Assembly: GCA_000818945.1 (NCBI GenBank)
Contig: KN805402.1
Span: 51,938-115,937 of the forward strand
DNA from: Schizochytrium sp. CCTCC M209059
Taxonomy: Eukaryota > Sar > Bigyra > Thraustochytrida > Thraustochytriidae
Reading direction: 5' to 3'
Length of the DNA: 64,000 bases
Part shown: one piece after another, positions 28,640-38,241 of the stretch
How the letters are laid out: the number at the start of each line of letters is the position of its first letter
Numbering within the stretch: the stretch's first letter is position 1
The notes under the pieces: model-generated
Databases searched by the model: none
Told to the model about the DNA's origin: nothing
What the model saw: only the letters and a program-made list of their open reading frames with translations
Translations under genes and position numbers: made by a program

Positions 28640-30673
28640 ATGGCGCACGCGCAGGCGCGAGAGGTCGCGGCGCGGCTGAAGGTCGCGAAAGGCGACGACG
28701 CCTGCGCTTGGGAAACGCTCGCAGACGACATGGTCGCCGGAAACCTCGCCTCGCTACAAGGTCTCGGCGCCCGCTCTCTTGCCTGGAGAGCTGCCTGTGG
28801 CACGCTGCCCGTAGCAGCTTCGCCGCGGGCAATCGCGGCGACCTGGCCCAAGGTCGCGGCGGATCTTCGCCGCGAATACGAAGCTCTCCGCGAGTCGCTC
28901 GTTGTGGACCCGGACGAAGCCGCCGATGACGGCGATTTTGATCCTTTAGGCGGCGATCCCCTTGGTGCCGCAGCGACAGGGGCAAAAGCACACGGCTCTT
29001 CAGGAGCAAAGACTGGAGTAAGCAATCCTTGGGAAGAGTTTCACAAGGACAAAGAGCTTCTTGAAGAGATTCGACAAGATCTCGAGCGACTTTATCCAAC
29101 GGGGTGCGATGATTTTTTTATGGAACCCACGGTGTCCAAAGTTCTTCAAGGCGTCTTATTTACCTGGAGCAAGCTTCATCCAGACACATCATACCGCCAG
29201 GGGATGCACGAGCTCGCAGCGCCTCTCCTGTACTGCCTTCATGCCGATGCGACCGCAGCGAATCGTACGCAAACGAACCAGCCACCAGCTCTCGACGAGG
29301 CTGCCGTACTGATTGGTGAGGCGCTAAAACACGTTTTTGATGCAACGTACCTTGAGCATGACCTATTTTGGCTCTTTGAGCGCGTCATGCGTGACATGAA
29401 ACCCATGTTTGCCGTAACGAGCAGTGCGCGGTCTCAGGATGACATTCGCAAAGCAAGGGAGGCCATGAAGCAGGCATCAAAGAGAAATCGAGCTCTAGGT
29501 TCTGGCATGGGCCAGGATTATAGGGCATTGTCTCATCCTGAAATAAATTCTGATGACGCGACTGCTCCTCCATTGCCTCCTATTCTTCTCGTTGCAGAAG
29601 AGATCCAGAACGTGATTCTTTCCAAGGTTGACGGCGCCCTTCAGCAGCATCTGAGCAAACTCACAATCGAGCCTCAAGTGTACGCTTTGCGCTGGATCAG
29701 ATTACTCTTCGGTCGCGAGTTTCCGATCGATCAAGTGATGGTTCTCTGGGACGCAATGTTCGCAGAAGCATTCACACTGCGACAGCGAATCGCATCTTCG
29801 CAAGGTGACGAGGTTCAGGCTGCAAGCATTGCAAAGGACGCGCGCAGCGCTGCAACATTGACTGCGCATGATTTCCGCCTTGATCCGGACTCAGGCGGCC
29901 TTGGTCTACCACGAATTGCGTGTTATTTTGCTGTCGCACTCCTTACATACGTGCGAAAGGACTTGCTTGAGGGTGGATACAATGAAGCACTCATGATGCT
30001 CATGAAGTACCCCGAGGTGGAGGATACTCACATCTTTGTTCATTTAGCATTTGATCTGCGTAATTCGCTTGGACCGCGTACCGCTAATCCCCCAACGATT
30101 GTTTCTCCGCGATCAATGGCGTCGACGACGGTTTCAAGGCTACCAGGATCGCCGAATACTATGAGCAGAGAAGCAAGTGTTCCAAAGGCTGTGTATGGTC
30201 CGCCCGTAGCGTCAGCGCCCTCTGTGCCATCGGCGGCTCCTTCACAAACAAAAGCTTCATCGTCGTTGTCGGCTTCAGCGTCCACACACGCCGCCGGATC
30301 GCGAGGCATGCAATCATCAAGAACAAGAACCGGGACATCGCCATCGATATCACCACCCCTTGCGCCCCCGAAGAGATCGTCACCTCTTGGCTCGTTTTTT
30401 CGGGAAATCGGCGAAACGCTCGAGAATATGCTTGAGCCGGAAAAGGCGGCAAGTGCAGCAGCTATGGCAACGCGTGTGGAGAATCTCATAGCTGCGCAGA
30501 GAGATCTTGGAAGGCGACTTAGCGAAATCACTCGGGAAATGAAAAGCGCGCTTTCTAATGACGCAGGTTCTACCACCTTAAGTGCGTTGATCGACGAAGC
30601 CAACCTCGTGCGAGATGCGCTTCTTCAAGTCGGTTCGGCACCAGCTGCCGATAGTATCATAAATCAAGTCTAG
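28640..30673 (+). CDS. TBC1D5: TBC1D5-like Rab GTPase-activating protein
   Basis: 677 residues. The TBC domain spans about 130-440 and has both catalytic fingers: IRQDLER with Arg150, and YRQGM with Gln187. Diagnostic TBC1D5 stretches are QGMHELAAPLLYCLHAD and IEPQVYALRWIRLLFGREF followed by VLWDAMFAEA. It would accelerate GTP hydrolysis by a Rab. In animals and yeast relatives TBC1D5 acts on Rab7 with retromer at endosomes, so endosomal sorting is the expected role. The C-terminal third is Ser/Pro-rich and disordered, then a coiled coil (about 580-670). A 60-residue disordered insert separates the N-terminal helix pair from the TBC core. The start is the first ATG after the divergent promoter, and the following residues already resemble the family's N-terminus. 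Confidence 0.87.
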   Translation: MAHAQAREVAARLKVAKGDDACAWETLADDMVAGNLASLQGLGARSLAWRAACGTLPVAASPRAIAATWPKVAADLRREYEALRESLVVDPDEAADDGDFDPLGGDPLGAAATGAKAHGSSGAKTGVSNPWEEFHKDKELLEEIRQDLERLYPTGCDDFFMEPTVSKVLQGVLFTWSKLHPDTSYRQGMHELAAPLLYCLHADATAANRTQTNQPPALDEAAVLIGEALKHVFDATYLEHDLFWLFERVMRDMKPMFAVTSSARSQDDIRKAREAMKQASKRNRALGSGMGQDYRALSHPEINSDDATAPPLPPILLVAEEIQNVILSKVDGALQQHLSKLTIEPQVYALRWIRLLFGREFPIDQVMVLWDAMFAEAFTLRQRIASSQGDEVQAASIAKDARSAATLTAHDFRLDPDSGGLGLPRIACYFAVALLTYVRKDLLEGGYNEALMMLMKYPEVEDTHIFVHLAFDLRNSLGPRTANPPTIVSPRSMASTTVSRLPGSPNTMSREASVPKAVYGPPVASAPSVPSAAPSQTKASSSLSASASTHAAGSRGMQSSRTRTGTSPSISPPLAPPKRSSPLGSFFREIGETLENMLEPEKAASAAAMATRVENLIAAQRDLGRRLSEITREMKSALSNDAGSTTLSALIDEANLVRDALLQVGSAPAADSIINQV

Positions 30674-30992
30674 CTAGAGTGTGCCACATATCGTCTAGCC
30701 TAGCATCGGTAACGGGCTGAGCTTGACACGCAGTCTAGCGGGAGATAAGAAAAAAGTAATCAAGCAAGTCATTCATCGGCCTCTCTTGTCTATTGTGGAC
30801 AAGCAAGCGAAAGAGAGAGAGAACATACGCGAACGAGACAGAAAATGGTGTAGGTCTAGCTTGATCGAGTTAAGTAAGCTGGCTTCATGAATTTGATTGA
30901 ATCAATCACCCTGAAGCGGTATGGAATCGAAGATCAATAAAACAAAACAGAAAGAACATCATGTATAGGTGTAGAATGTGCGAATAGTCTCG

Positions 30993-31023
<31 letters not shown>

Positions 31024-31098
31024 GCTCATTCGGTGCCTGACTGTTCGCCCAAGAACCGGACAAGCCTGACGCGTGTGAATAAAAGAAAGGAGGCAATC
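30674..31098. other. Convergent 3' intergenic region with (GTT)n
   Basis: 425 bp between the TBC1D5 and USP stops. It contains a (GTT)n tract at about 30994-31024 that would be (AAC)n in the USP 3'UTR. Nothing else recognised. Confidence 0.7.
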
Positions 31099-34000
31099 TT
31101 AGCCTGAGCGACGTTTGTAAAAGAGGACGTAAGCTAATTCGGAGACGACTTCTTCCGGTTTTGCGACAGAAGTGCGTGAATCGTCCATGTGGTACCATGC
31201 ACCAGAGTCTGTCTGATGTACAAAAGCGGTGTAATGGCCGCCACCCATACCGCCAATGTGGTTAGAAACGGCATAAAGATCGTAAATGGGCGCAGGATCT
31301 CCCTCCTTGTGGCCTCGCACAAAGTCGGTGAGATCGAGCCCGTCCATGGGAAAATCAACGAGATCGTTGATCTTTTCCCGATCAATCCACGAGCGCACAT
31401 ACCGACTGCGCTCGTAGTAAAACCGCTTCAAATGCACAACGAGAATCTCCGGGGTGCTCCAGAGATCCATTTGCTTGTATGCCTTGACAAAGTCCTTGCA
31501 CTTGGGGCAGTACCACTCGTCATTCTCGCCGAGTTGCTCGCGCTCCCGGAAGCGATTAAAGCACTCATAAATGTCGATTCCACTCTCTTTGGGGGAAGTG
31601 TGACCACGGAGATTCTCCGCCGACTCATCAAGCTCCACAGGGCCCAAGCCAAAAGTCTCGTTCCTCTCCTCCCAAGACTGATTACGTCGTGCTGTAATAG
31701 CCCGTCTGGGGGCCGTGGGGAAACGCAGCGCATCCAGACCGGCTCGAGTGAATTTGACAATGACCGTGTCCGATGGATTCCAGGCGCTGTCGGTCACGGG
31801 CACGACAACCTTGGAAACCATGGAGTTGTACACGTTGTAAGGCACCTCGCCAATGGCAGCCTTTTCACCGAGACCCGGGCGGTCCTCGGGGTCCGGGGAG
31901 AACTCGGCAGAGAATGCAGCGGGCGGTTCGGCGTCATCCCGGAACATGAAACGGCAGCGTTGCCAGATGAAGTCGAGCATTTCACGCGAGGTGATACTGC
32001 CTTCGACCAAGAAGAACTCTGACATACGAAAGCACAGATACGTAGAGTCCGGGTACATGAAGCGGAGTTCAACGATGCGTGATTTGGGTGGTTGGCGCGC
32101 AATGGCAGCGGCAGCTGCGGCCTCGCGAGGTCCCTTGGCCGAGGTAGTTGCGGCGCGAGTCGCCTGAGTGCTTGGCGACGAGGATGACGATAAAGTGTTG
32201 CCGCGGAGAATGGGAATCTCGTACGCCATAAGGTCCTTGCTATCATCCCAGTTCTTGAGGTCTGAATGGTAGCGAAGGCGGTATTCCTCGGCCTTGGTGG
32301 CAGGCGGAGGCGCGGTCGGATCGTGCAGAATGCTTCCAGCCATCTTTTTGTTATTGTAGAGCTCGAGCAAGAGTAGCTCCTCGGGGGCAATTCCAGTACG
32401 ATCCGAGAGCCAGGCTGCCACGTCCGCGTGTGTGCCATTAACCGGAACCTCGGCCACAAAGCGCACCAACTTCGGTGGCGGGGCCGGTTTATCGCGGGTA
32501 GGGGTGATAAGACTATGCAGCACGATATTAATCCTTCGCGTTTGGGACTTGGGAATCGGGACACTCCAGTTCGAGTAAGGGTCAAACTTGACGGCCTCGT
32601 TTTCACAGACCGGGCAGGTAAGATGCGATCGGAGAAGGCCCATGAAATCATCAACAATGATGCTCTCGTTGCGTAGCTTGAAGACGTCCCATGACTCCCT
32701 CGCCACAACCTCGTCGGGTCGGCCTTGGGACTCAACCGTCTCCGTGTACGGCTTTTTCTTGACGCGGTTCAGGTCCTCGTGCAGTCCGTCCAAGAGGAGG
32801 GAAAAGAGTTCGTGCGAGTCCTGCTGCTGAAAACCTTGAAACTGGGTGAACGCGCGGCCGAGCTCGTGCTTGAACTCGGTGGGAACCACGACGCGATAGC
32901 GGTCACTCCAAATTTCTTTGATGAGGCCCGCGTACGCCTCGGCAAGTTTACCGCCCGTGCCCAAGGGGTTCTTGCGATTCAGATCCGCCTCGTACTCGCC
33001 TCGGAGAAAGTAGTCCGTGAGCGGCAGCGTAAAGCTCAGACACTGCAGCATTGAATTCATGAAGCAGGTGTTGCCGAGATTACGAAGTCCCACGATGCCG
33101 CCCGCTTCGGGTCGTTCCTGGACGCTCTGCGGCCCAAAGGTGGTCTTGGGTTTGGCCGTGTGCGTATATTTCTGGGCAATGTACTCGGAATCGAGATCAA
33201 TCCAGATCTCTTTTCGCTGCGTATAGAGGCTACCTGTTCGCACCTCAACAAGAACAACGCCACGACTTGTGGTGGCTGCAGCTTTGCCTGACGGAGGTGG
33301 GGGTGGAGAAGCGGACGACCGTGTCAATGAGAGCCTTGCACCACGAAAGGGCCGCATCAAATTCCGTCGCTTTCGCTTCGGCTTGGTAGCACGATCGGGT
33401 GTTGCAGAAGCGGCTGCATCGGCCTCGTCCATGTCCATTTCGTCTGTTCCCGAGCTCCCATCGCTGGCATTCTCCGCCACCGCCGGGGAGGAAACGGTGC
33501 GATCAAATTGCTTCACCGTGCCGAGCAACCAGGTTCCCCGCATGGTTAGTGAGGTCTGCGGAACGAGATCACGGTGCACTTCAATCTCCTCGTCCTTTCG
33601 CAACTGCGTGCGCCAGTCCGGGACCCGAGTGTACGGATTGGCAAGACGTTCCGTGTCATTGAGGTCGAAATCCTCGTCTTCCTCATCGGGAAAGGTGAGA
33701 AAGTGGACCCGCAGCACGCGTTTCGGCGCCCCGTTTCTCGATGCTGCTGTGTTAACATCCACGACCTGAGCTTCGTACCAGCGATTATCCTTGCGTCGCT
33801 TGGCATCGACAAGCTGACCCGGGAGAGGCTCATCGCGGACAAAGGAGCCCGCGCGGCCTCGCAGGGTCCTTGGTACCGAGGAAGCGTCCGCCAGATCATC
33901 ATCTTTCTCATCATCGTCGTCAGAATCGAAGTTGGACGACTTCTTTTTGCGCATCGAATAGCGGCGCTTCTCCGTGACCTCCTCGGAGCCATCGCCGCAG

Positions 34001-34668
34001 AGCCAGTGCCGGCCCTTGGACGATTTCATTTCAAGCAAGATCTTCCATCTGCCAAGACCAATGAGAGCGTCCTTGAGCTCCTCCTCCATGACGTCATCGT
34101 GCACGAGGTTGAAGGCGTCAGCGGATGCTTCGCAGATCCAGATTCTTGTGTCCGTGTCGGCGGGGACGACCACTTTGGATTCTTGGCCGAGAAAGTCACG
34201 CACCATGCCATCGAGATCTGCGAACAGGACAGACCGGGGCACCACCAAGAGCTTGTTTGTGGCAAGACTGGGAGCCCCGCTTCGTGGGCCGACTGTGAGC
34301 ACGTAGAAACGCATGGGAAAGACTTCTACGTAGAGCTCTTCCTTGGAATTGCGATGCACCGCGCCAGAGATTTCGTGCGTTGCACCATACCATTCTCGAA
34401 GGACTTCCCAGACAGCTTCATGGCGAAGCTCGTACTCGGACCCTTCGGAGACCCCATCATCTTTGAGAGCCTTGCCGCTCGAATCAACAATGTTCGAGTT
34501 GTCGATCGTCTCAGGGTCCGGGCCGCCGTTCTCCGTGTGCCTGAGCCACGCTTTCCACCACGTCGTGGAGACCGCAAACCACCTGTCTCCCTCGTGAAGC
34601 TTCGCCTCATGGAGCTCGCGCAGCCGGCTCACTTCGCGTTTCTGTTCGCTCACACTCGGGGCGCCCAT
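31099..34668 (-). CDS. DUSP-domain ubiquitin-specific protease with Tudor-like insert
   Basis: 1189 residues from the ATG at 34668. The DUSP domain at about 20-115 (WFAVSTTWWKAWLRH, VWEVLREWYG) is followed by a ubiquitin-like segment. A module of about 60 residues at about 285-345 (GQLVDAKRRKDNRWYEAQVVDV...RVLRVHFLTF) looks like a Tudor-knot/MBT-type barrel. The split C19 catalytic core has Cys535 in NLGNTCFMNSM, QQDSHELF, a zinc-binding CPVC/CPKC pair, and His1145 in GGMGGGHYTAF with WYHMDDS. The architecture is close to USP4/USP11/USP15 and yeast Ubp12, which remove ubiquitin from many substrates. The Tudor-like insert is not part of the human enzymes and may bind modified chromatin or proteins; this is inference. 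The frame is open 60 codons further upstream, but that stretch is low-complexity leader containing an AAGC repeat. Confidence 0.88.
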   Translation of the reverse strand: MGAPSVSEQKREVSRLRELHEAKLHEGDRWFAVSTTWWKAWLRHTENGGPDPETIDNSNIVDSSGKALKDDGVSEGSEYELRHEAVWEVLREWYGATHEISGAVHRNSKEELYVEVFPMRFYVLTVGPRSGAPSLATNKLLVVPRSVLFADLDGMVRDFLGQESKVVVPADTDTRIWICEASADAFNLVHDDVMEEELKDALIGLGRWKILLEMKSSKGRHWLCGDGSEEVTEKRRYSMRKKKSSNFDSDDDDEKDDDLADASSVPRTLRGRAGSFVRDEPLPGQLVDAKRRKDNRWYEAQVVDVNTAASRNGAPKRVLRVHFLTFPDEEDEDFDLNDTERLANPYTRVPDWRTQLRKDEEIEVHRDLVPQTSLTMRGTWLLGTVKQFDRTVSSPAVAENASDGSSGTDEMDMDEADAAASATPDRATKPKRKRRNLMRPFRGARLSLTRSSASPPPPPSGKAAATTSRGVVLVEVRTGSLYTQRKEIWIDLDSEYIAQKYTHTAKPKTTFGPQSVQERPEAGGIVGLRNLGNTCFMNSMLQCLSFTLPLTDYFLRGEYEADLNRKNPLGTGGKLAEAYAGLIKEIWSDRYRVVVPTEFKHELGRAFTQFQGFQQQDSHELFSLLLDGLHEDLNRVKKKPYTETVESQGRPDEVVARESWDVFKLRNESIIVDDFMGLLRSHLTCPVCENEAVKFDPYSNWSVPIPKSQTRRINIVLHSLITPTRDKPAPPPKLVRFVAEVPVNGTHADVAAWLSDRTGIAPEELLLLELYNNKKMAGSILHDPTAPPPATKAEEYRLRYHSDLKNWDDSKDLMAYEIPILRGNTLSSSSSPSTQATRAATTSAKGPREAAAAAAIARQPPKSRIVELRFMYPDSTYLCFRMSEFFLVEGSITSREMLDFIWQRCRFMFRDDAEPPAAFSAEFSPDPEDRPGLGEKAAIGEVPYNVYNSMVSKVVVPVTDSAWNPSDTVIVKFTRAGLDALRFPTAPRRAITARRNQSWEERNETFGLGPVELDESAENLRGHTSPKESGIDIYECFNRFREREQLGENDEWYCPKCKDFVKAYKQMDLWSTPEILVVHLKRFYYERSRYVRSWIDREKINDLVDFPMDGLDLTDFVRGHKEGDPAPIYDLYAVSNHIGGMGGGHYTAFVHQTDSGAWYHMDDSRTSVAKPEEVVSELAYVLFYKRRSG

Positions 34669-35873
34669 CTCGGCGGCCTCCGCGGCTTGCTTGCTAGCTT
34701 GCTTGCTTGGCTTTCCACCAACGAACCACGCCCGCACTTCGGCACCGCTTCCCGCGGCCACGTCTTCGCGTCTGCCCCTCCGCGCGGAGCGCCGGGCGCT
34801 GGGGGAGCCGGCAGTGGCCTCGGGTCGCCGCAGAGCTCGCTCGTGCACGGCACGTACGGCACGTGCTGCAGCTGCTTAGAGCTCCCGCCGAGCGAGCGAG
34901 GGATGAAAAAAAGGAAATGAAATGAAATGAAATGGAGGGGTGAACGAACACCGCTCGCCTGCCTGCCCGCGTGCCTGCTGTTCTCCCGCGAGGGAGGGCG
35001 CGCGCAGGGGAGGGCGCGAGGTCTGCACGGACGGACGGGCGGAGGTCCGCGCTGCTGGCTGGCTGGACGAACGATGGCTGGATGGCTGGATTGGATGGAT
35101 GGGAGAATGCGGATGCGCACACTCGGGCTGGCCCCGGGCAGCCGCTCGCCCGGCAGCGCGAGGCGGCGGCGCGACGGGGAAAGCAGGGAGGGGAGGAGAG
35201 GGAAGGAGAGGGAGGGAGGGAAGGAGCCCGGCGAGCGCAGCCCCCGCGACGAGACCTGGGCTGGCTCGACTTGACTCGGGTTTGCTGTCTTGGGCTCGCG
35301 CGTAAATTTTGAATCAAGAAAGAGAGAGAATGCACGACCAAAGGAGAGGAAAAACTTTGCAAAGTAAGTAGGAGATAGATAAACAGCGTAGTCGCGGCGA
35401 TAGCCCACTTGCGGCGCCGGAGCTCCACTGTGCGAAAGCCGACTTGTGTCCATGGAGGGTGCGCGATACACGTTATAGCAGCACTTTTGGCCCTGCGTGC
35501 CCACTATCATACTTGGCATCGGGTAAACTATGATAGATAAAGGTTCAAGGTACACCCATTGAGGATATGCCGAGCGCAACGATTTCGCCGACGCAGGCAG
35601 AGCGCGCACGAGACGGATTGATGAGCAGACTAGCAAGCGCAAGAGCGTGGGCAAGAAGAGCGCGGAGAAGGAGCACCGGCAGCACCAGGAGCGGGCGAGC
35701 TTGGCGGGGGCGCGAGGAGACCCGCGTGGCGACCTCGGCGACGCTCGACGTACGAGAAAAGAGACGCCGAGAAGGGGCCGCCGGCCGGTTCTTGCGGGCG
35801 AAAAGGGGAGGGAGAGGGAGAAAGACGTTGAGCAAGAACGAGATCAGTGTCTGTCATCATCGACACTGCGAAG
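34669..35873. other. Divergent intergenic region (USP / EF-hand gene)
   Basis: 1.2 kb between divergent starts. It includes a GCTT tract at 34684-34710 next to the USP start, purine-rich GGAGAG blocks (35180-35230), and GGAT/TGGC short repeats. Overlapping open frames in all phases are compositional; no gene called. Confidence 0.55.
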
Positions 35874-36539
35874 ATGCCGCAGCGGGACGAGAGCAAGGAC
35901 GAGGGCGCGGAGGGCAACGTGATGAGGGGCATGACGTGGCGAGGCGAGTGGGATGGGGAGTGGGCCGAGGCGTGGGACTCGCAGCAGGACCTGCAGCAAG
36001 ATACGGACTCGTGGTTTAATGCGACGGCGGCAGGCTCGTACGCGCTCACGGACGAGCAGCGCGAGGAGCTGCGCGGAATCTTTGAAGTATCTGCGCAGAG
36101 CCGCGTCGATAAAGCCTTCGAGGGTGAGGAGGCCCTCGTTCACCGCAAACAGCTGGGGGAGCTGATGCAAATGCTCGGCATCGTTCTCACGGACGAAGAA
36201 GCGAACAGACTTGTGCAGGAGGTGACCTTACAGAACCATGATGAGATGCGCTTCGAGGAGTTCTGCGACGTGGCGGCGCGCGTGTACGCCTCGTACGACG
36301 TTCACGAAGAAATCAAAGAATCTTTTGTGGCCATGCGCGAGAACACAACCAACGAGGCTGGCGAACAATTTGTTTCCGCGCAGAGTCTCTTGCAGACATT
36401 TCGCGCCAATGGAAATGAGTCCATTTCTGAGGAAGACTGCGCGCGCATTGTTGCGCTTGTTGGGACGAGCGCTGGGCCCAATAGCACCATGATCTCCTGG
36501 ACCGATTTTCAGTACCACATGATGTCCTCCGCGTTCTAG
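35874..36539 (+). CDS. Calmodulin-like protein with degenerate EF-hands
   Basis: 221 residues from the ATG at 35874. After a 50-residue Asp/Trp-rich N-terminus, the helices follow the calmodulin/troponin C pattern (LTDEQREELRGIFE, LMQMLGIVLTDEEANRLVQEV, RFEEFCDVAARVY, ISEEDCARIVALVG, ISWTDFQYHM). None of the loops keeps the D-x-[DN]-x-[DN]-G calcium signature; one reads NHDEMRFEEF and another ANGNESISEED. The fold is kept, so it most likely acts as a calcium-independent light-chain-like or regulatory subunit, and myosin light chains are a comparable case. Partner unknown. The frame is open nine codons upstream without a better start. Confidence 0.75.
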   Translation: MPQRDESKDEGAEGNVMRGMTWRGEWDGEWAEAWDSQQDLQQDTDSWFNATAAGSYALTDEQREELRGIFEVSAQSRVDKAFEGEEALVHRKQLGELMQMLGIVLTDEEANRLVQEVTLQNHDEMRFEEFCDVAARVYASYDVHEEIKESFVAMRENTTNEAGEQFVSAQSLLQTFRANGNESISEEDCARIVALVGTSAGPNSTMISWTDFQYHMMSSAF

Positions 36540-36967
36540 TTCTCTGCAGCTGACACTTGGTTCATCTGGACCGATCATCTATCCGTTACAGGGTCCTTGA
36601 AGTCACCGTGACCGTGACTGTTCGTCTCAGACCATTAGAGAGGGACGTCTACATTCCAAGTCGATGTGTCTGCGGGCTCCCAATGACGGAAGGAAGTTGA
36701 CAAACGAAGACCCGGTCGCTCGCTCGTTGAAACTCGGGATCGGGTGGTGTCACACGGTTCGCCGCGCGCACGGATGCGACGGCGTGCCTTCATCGCAGAG
36801 AGCGAGTGAGGAAAAGCACACCAAATCAGACCCTGCATGCTGCCGACCTTGGCTGCTCATTCTCTGTAGAGAGAGAAGCCTCTGATCAAGAAGGAAAAGG
36901 AAAAGAGAAGGAGGCTCGAGGCACTCAAGCGTCGACAGTGGCGGCGGCGGCGGCGGCGGCGGCGGCG
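36540..36967. other. Intergenic region
   Basis: 428 bp upstream of the small coiled-coil gene, ending in a (GGC)n tract at 36940-36966. The frame upstream of the chosen ATG is open and would add poly-Ala, which I consider leader. Confidence 0.55.
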
Positions 36968-37462
36968 ATGCAGCGGCAAGAGTCAAGTGACTCGCTCAAG
37001 TTCGTATCGAGCGTCAATGCGCTCACACATGCAACATCAAAGAAGCAAATTGCCGAAGAAAAACGAGCGCAGCGAAAAGAGATTTGCGTGCGCACGGAAC
37101 GCGAAAGACTGCGCCGTCTACGTGAAAAGCAGCGCGCTCTTGAGAAGGCTCGATCCCGCGAGCATGCTCGAAGAGTCGACGTGGCGCGACAGAAACTCGT
37201 CACAAAGCAACTTTTCCGCATCCAAGCAAGACATAATGGCTTTGATCTTGACAACTTTTCGTATCGTCCAGATCCAGCGTTGACAAAAGGTCTCCTGCAG
37301 GTTACCTCCGATGCACCCCTGATAGGTTTCCCGCGCAAAACCGGATCAAATCTTGAGGACCGATCGCTCAAGCCTTCACTCTCGTCCATCTCCATCGTGT
37401 CACTTCCAGGGCCTCCAAACCAGGATCGCGACCGCGTTGAGGTGGACTACAATCGAAAGTAG
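36968..37462 (+). CDS. Small basic coiled-coil protein, unknown
   Basis: 164 residues from the ATG after the GGC repeat. Residues 30-90 are one long charged helix (KKQIAEEKRAQRKEICVRTERERLRRLREKQ in register). A more specific-looking block follows, LVTKQLFRIQARHNGFDLDNFSYRPDPAL, and then a Ser/Pro-rich tail. I do not recognise a family. An upstream start at 36806 would add 54 residues ending in nine alanines. Coding status is moderate: the codon pattern and the conserved-looking block are better than chance, but the protein is short and biased. Confidence 0.5.
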   Translation: MQRQESSDSLKFVSSVNALTHATSKKQIAEEKRAQRKEICVRTERERLRRLREKQRALEKARSREHARRVDVARQKLVTKQLFRIQARHNGFDLDNFSYRPDPALTKGLLQVTSDAPLIGFPRKTGSNLEDRSLKPSLSSISIVSLPGPPNQDRDRVEVDYNRK

Positions 37463-38241
37463 ATCACATCCATGCCAAAAGGCTCAGATCGCGCGTAAGA
37501 ATCAGGGCGTGGCAAGATCCAAGCATCACTCACGCACACCCAACTATTGACCTCAAAGAAAGATTCGGCTTAATGTGACTTACGATCGCGCCGACAGATA
37601 TAGTACGTGGTGTATACAATCATTTGGCGCAGTAGTCCTGTCACCCATGTCCTCCCTCATGTAAGATTCCAATCAATTGTAAATCACGATACGAACAGTA
37701 GGAAATATCATACCTCAACCTTGCTTGATTCGGCCAGGACAGAATCCTCCTCTGTCATCCATGCAATAAACACCGTGCATATATATCATAACCTTCACCT
37801 CCACGGATCTCTGCAATCGGCGACATTCTCCTTCTCCTGGCTTGGCAAGGAGTCCGTCCGTGCCGGTGTTTGTTCTCCCCTCGGCCCGGGCTTGACGTGA
37901 CCAACAGCTAGCTCTAGGCCTAGGCCTAGGGGCCTACTACCTAAAAAGCACAAGACGATTGAACACATGAAAAGAGACCCAAACGGCTACAAAGAGACCC
38001 ATAAAAAAGCGCCGAAGCTTCTCTGCGGCGAGCGCAGAGCCCGAGGTCGCGAGGGCGAGGCAGTAGATCGCAAAGGAAGGCGCAGGAAGAGCAGCGAGAG
38101 CGCGCGCGGCGCGGCCCCGGACGGTCGCGTGGGAGCCCAGGCAGGCAGAGGCGGGCCCGGGCATCGCAGCGCAGGCAGAGGCGCAGGAGGCAGGACCCCG
38201 CGCAGGCAGAGGCGGCCCGGCGCGAGGCTCGCTTAGCGATC
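37463..38241. other. Intergenic, upstream of RPN1
   Basis: 779 bp. An AT-richer half runs to about 37860, then the palindromic run CTAGGCCTAGGCCTAGG at 37913-37929, then a GC-rich leader with GCGCAGGCAGAGGC repeats (about 38135-38225) just before the RPN1 ATG. Confidence 0.6.
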
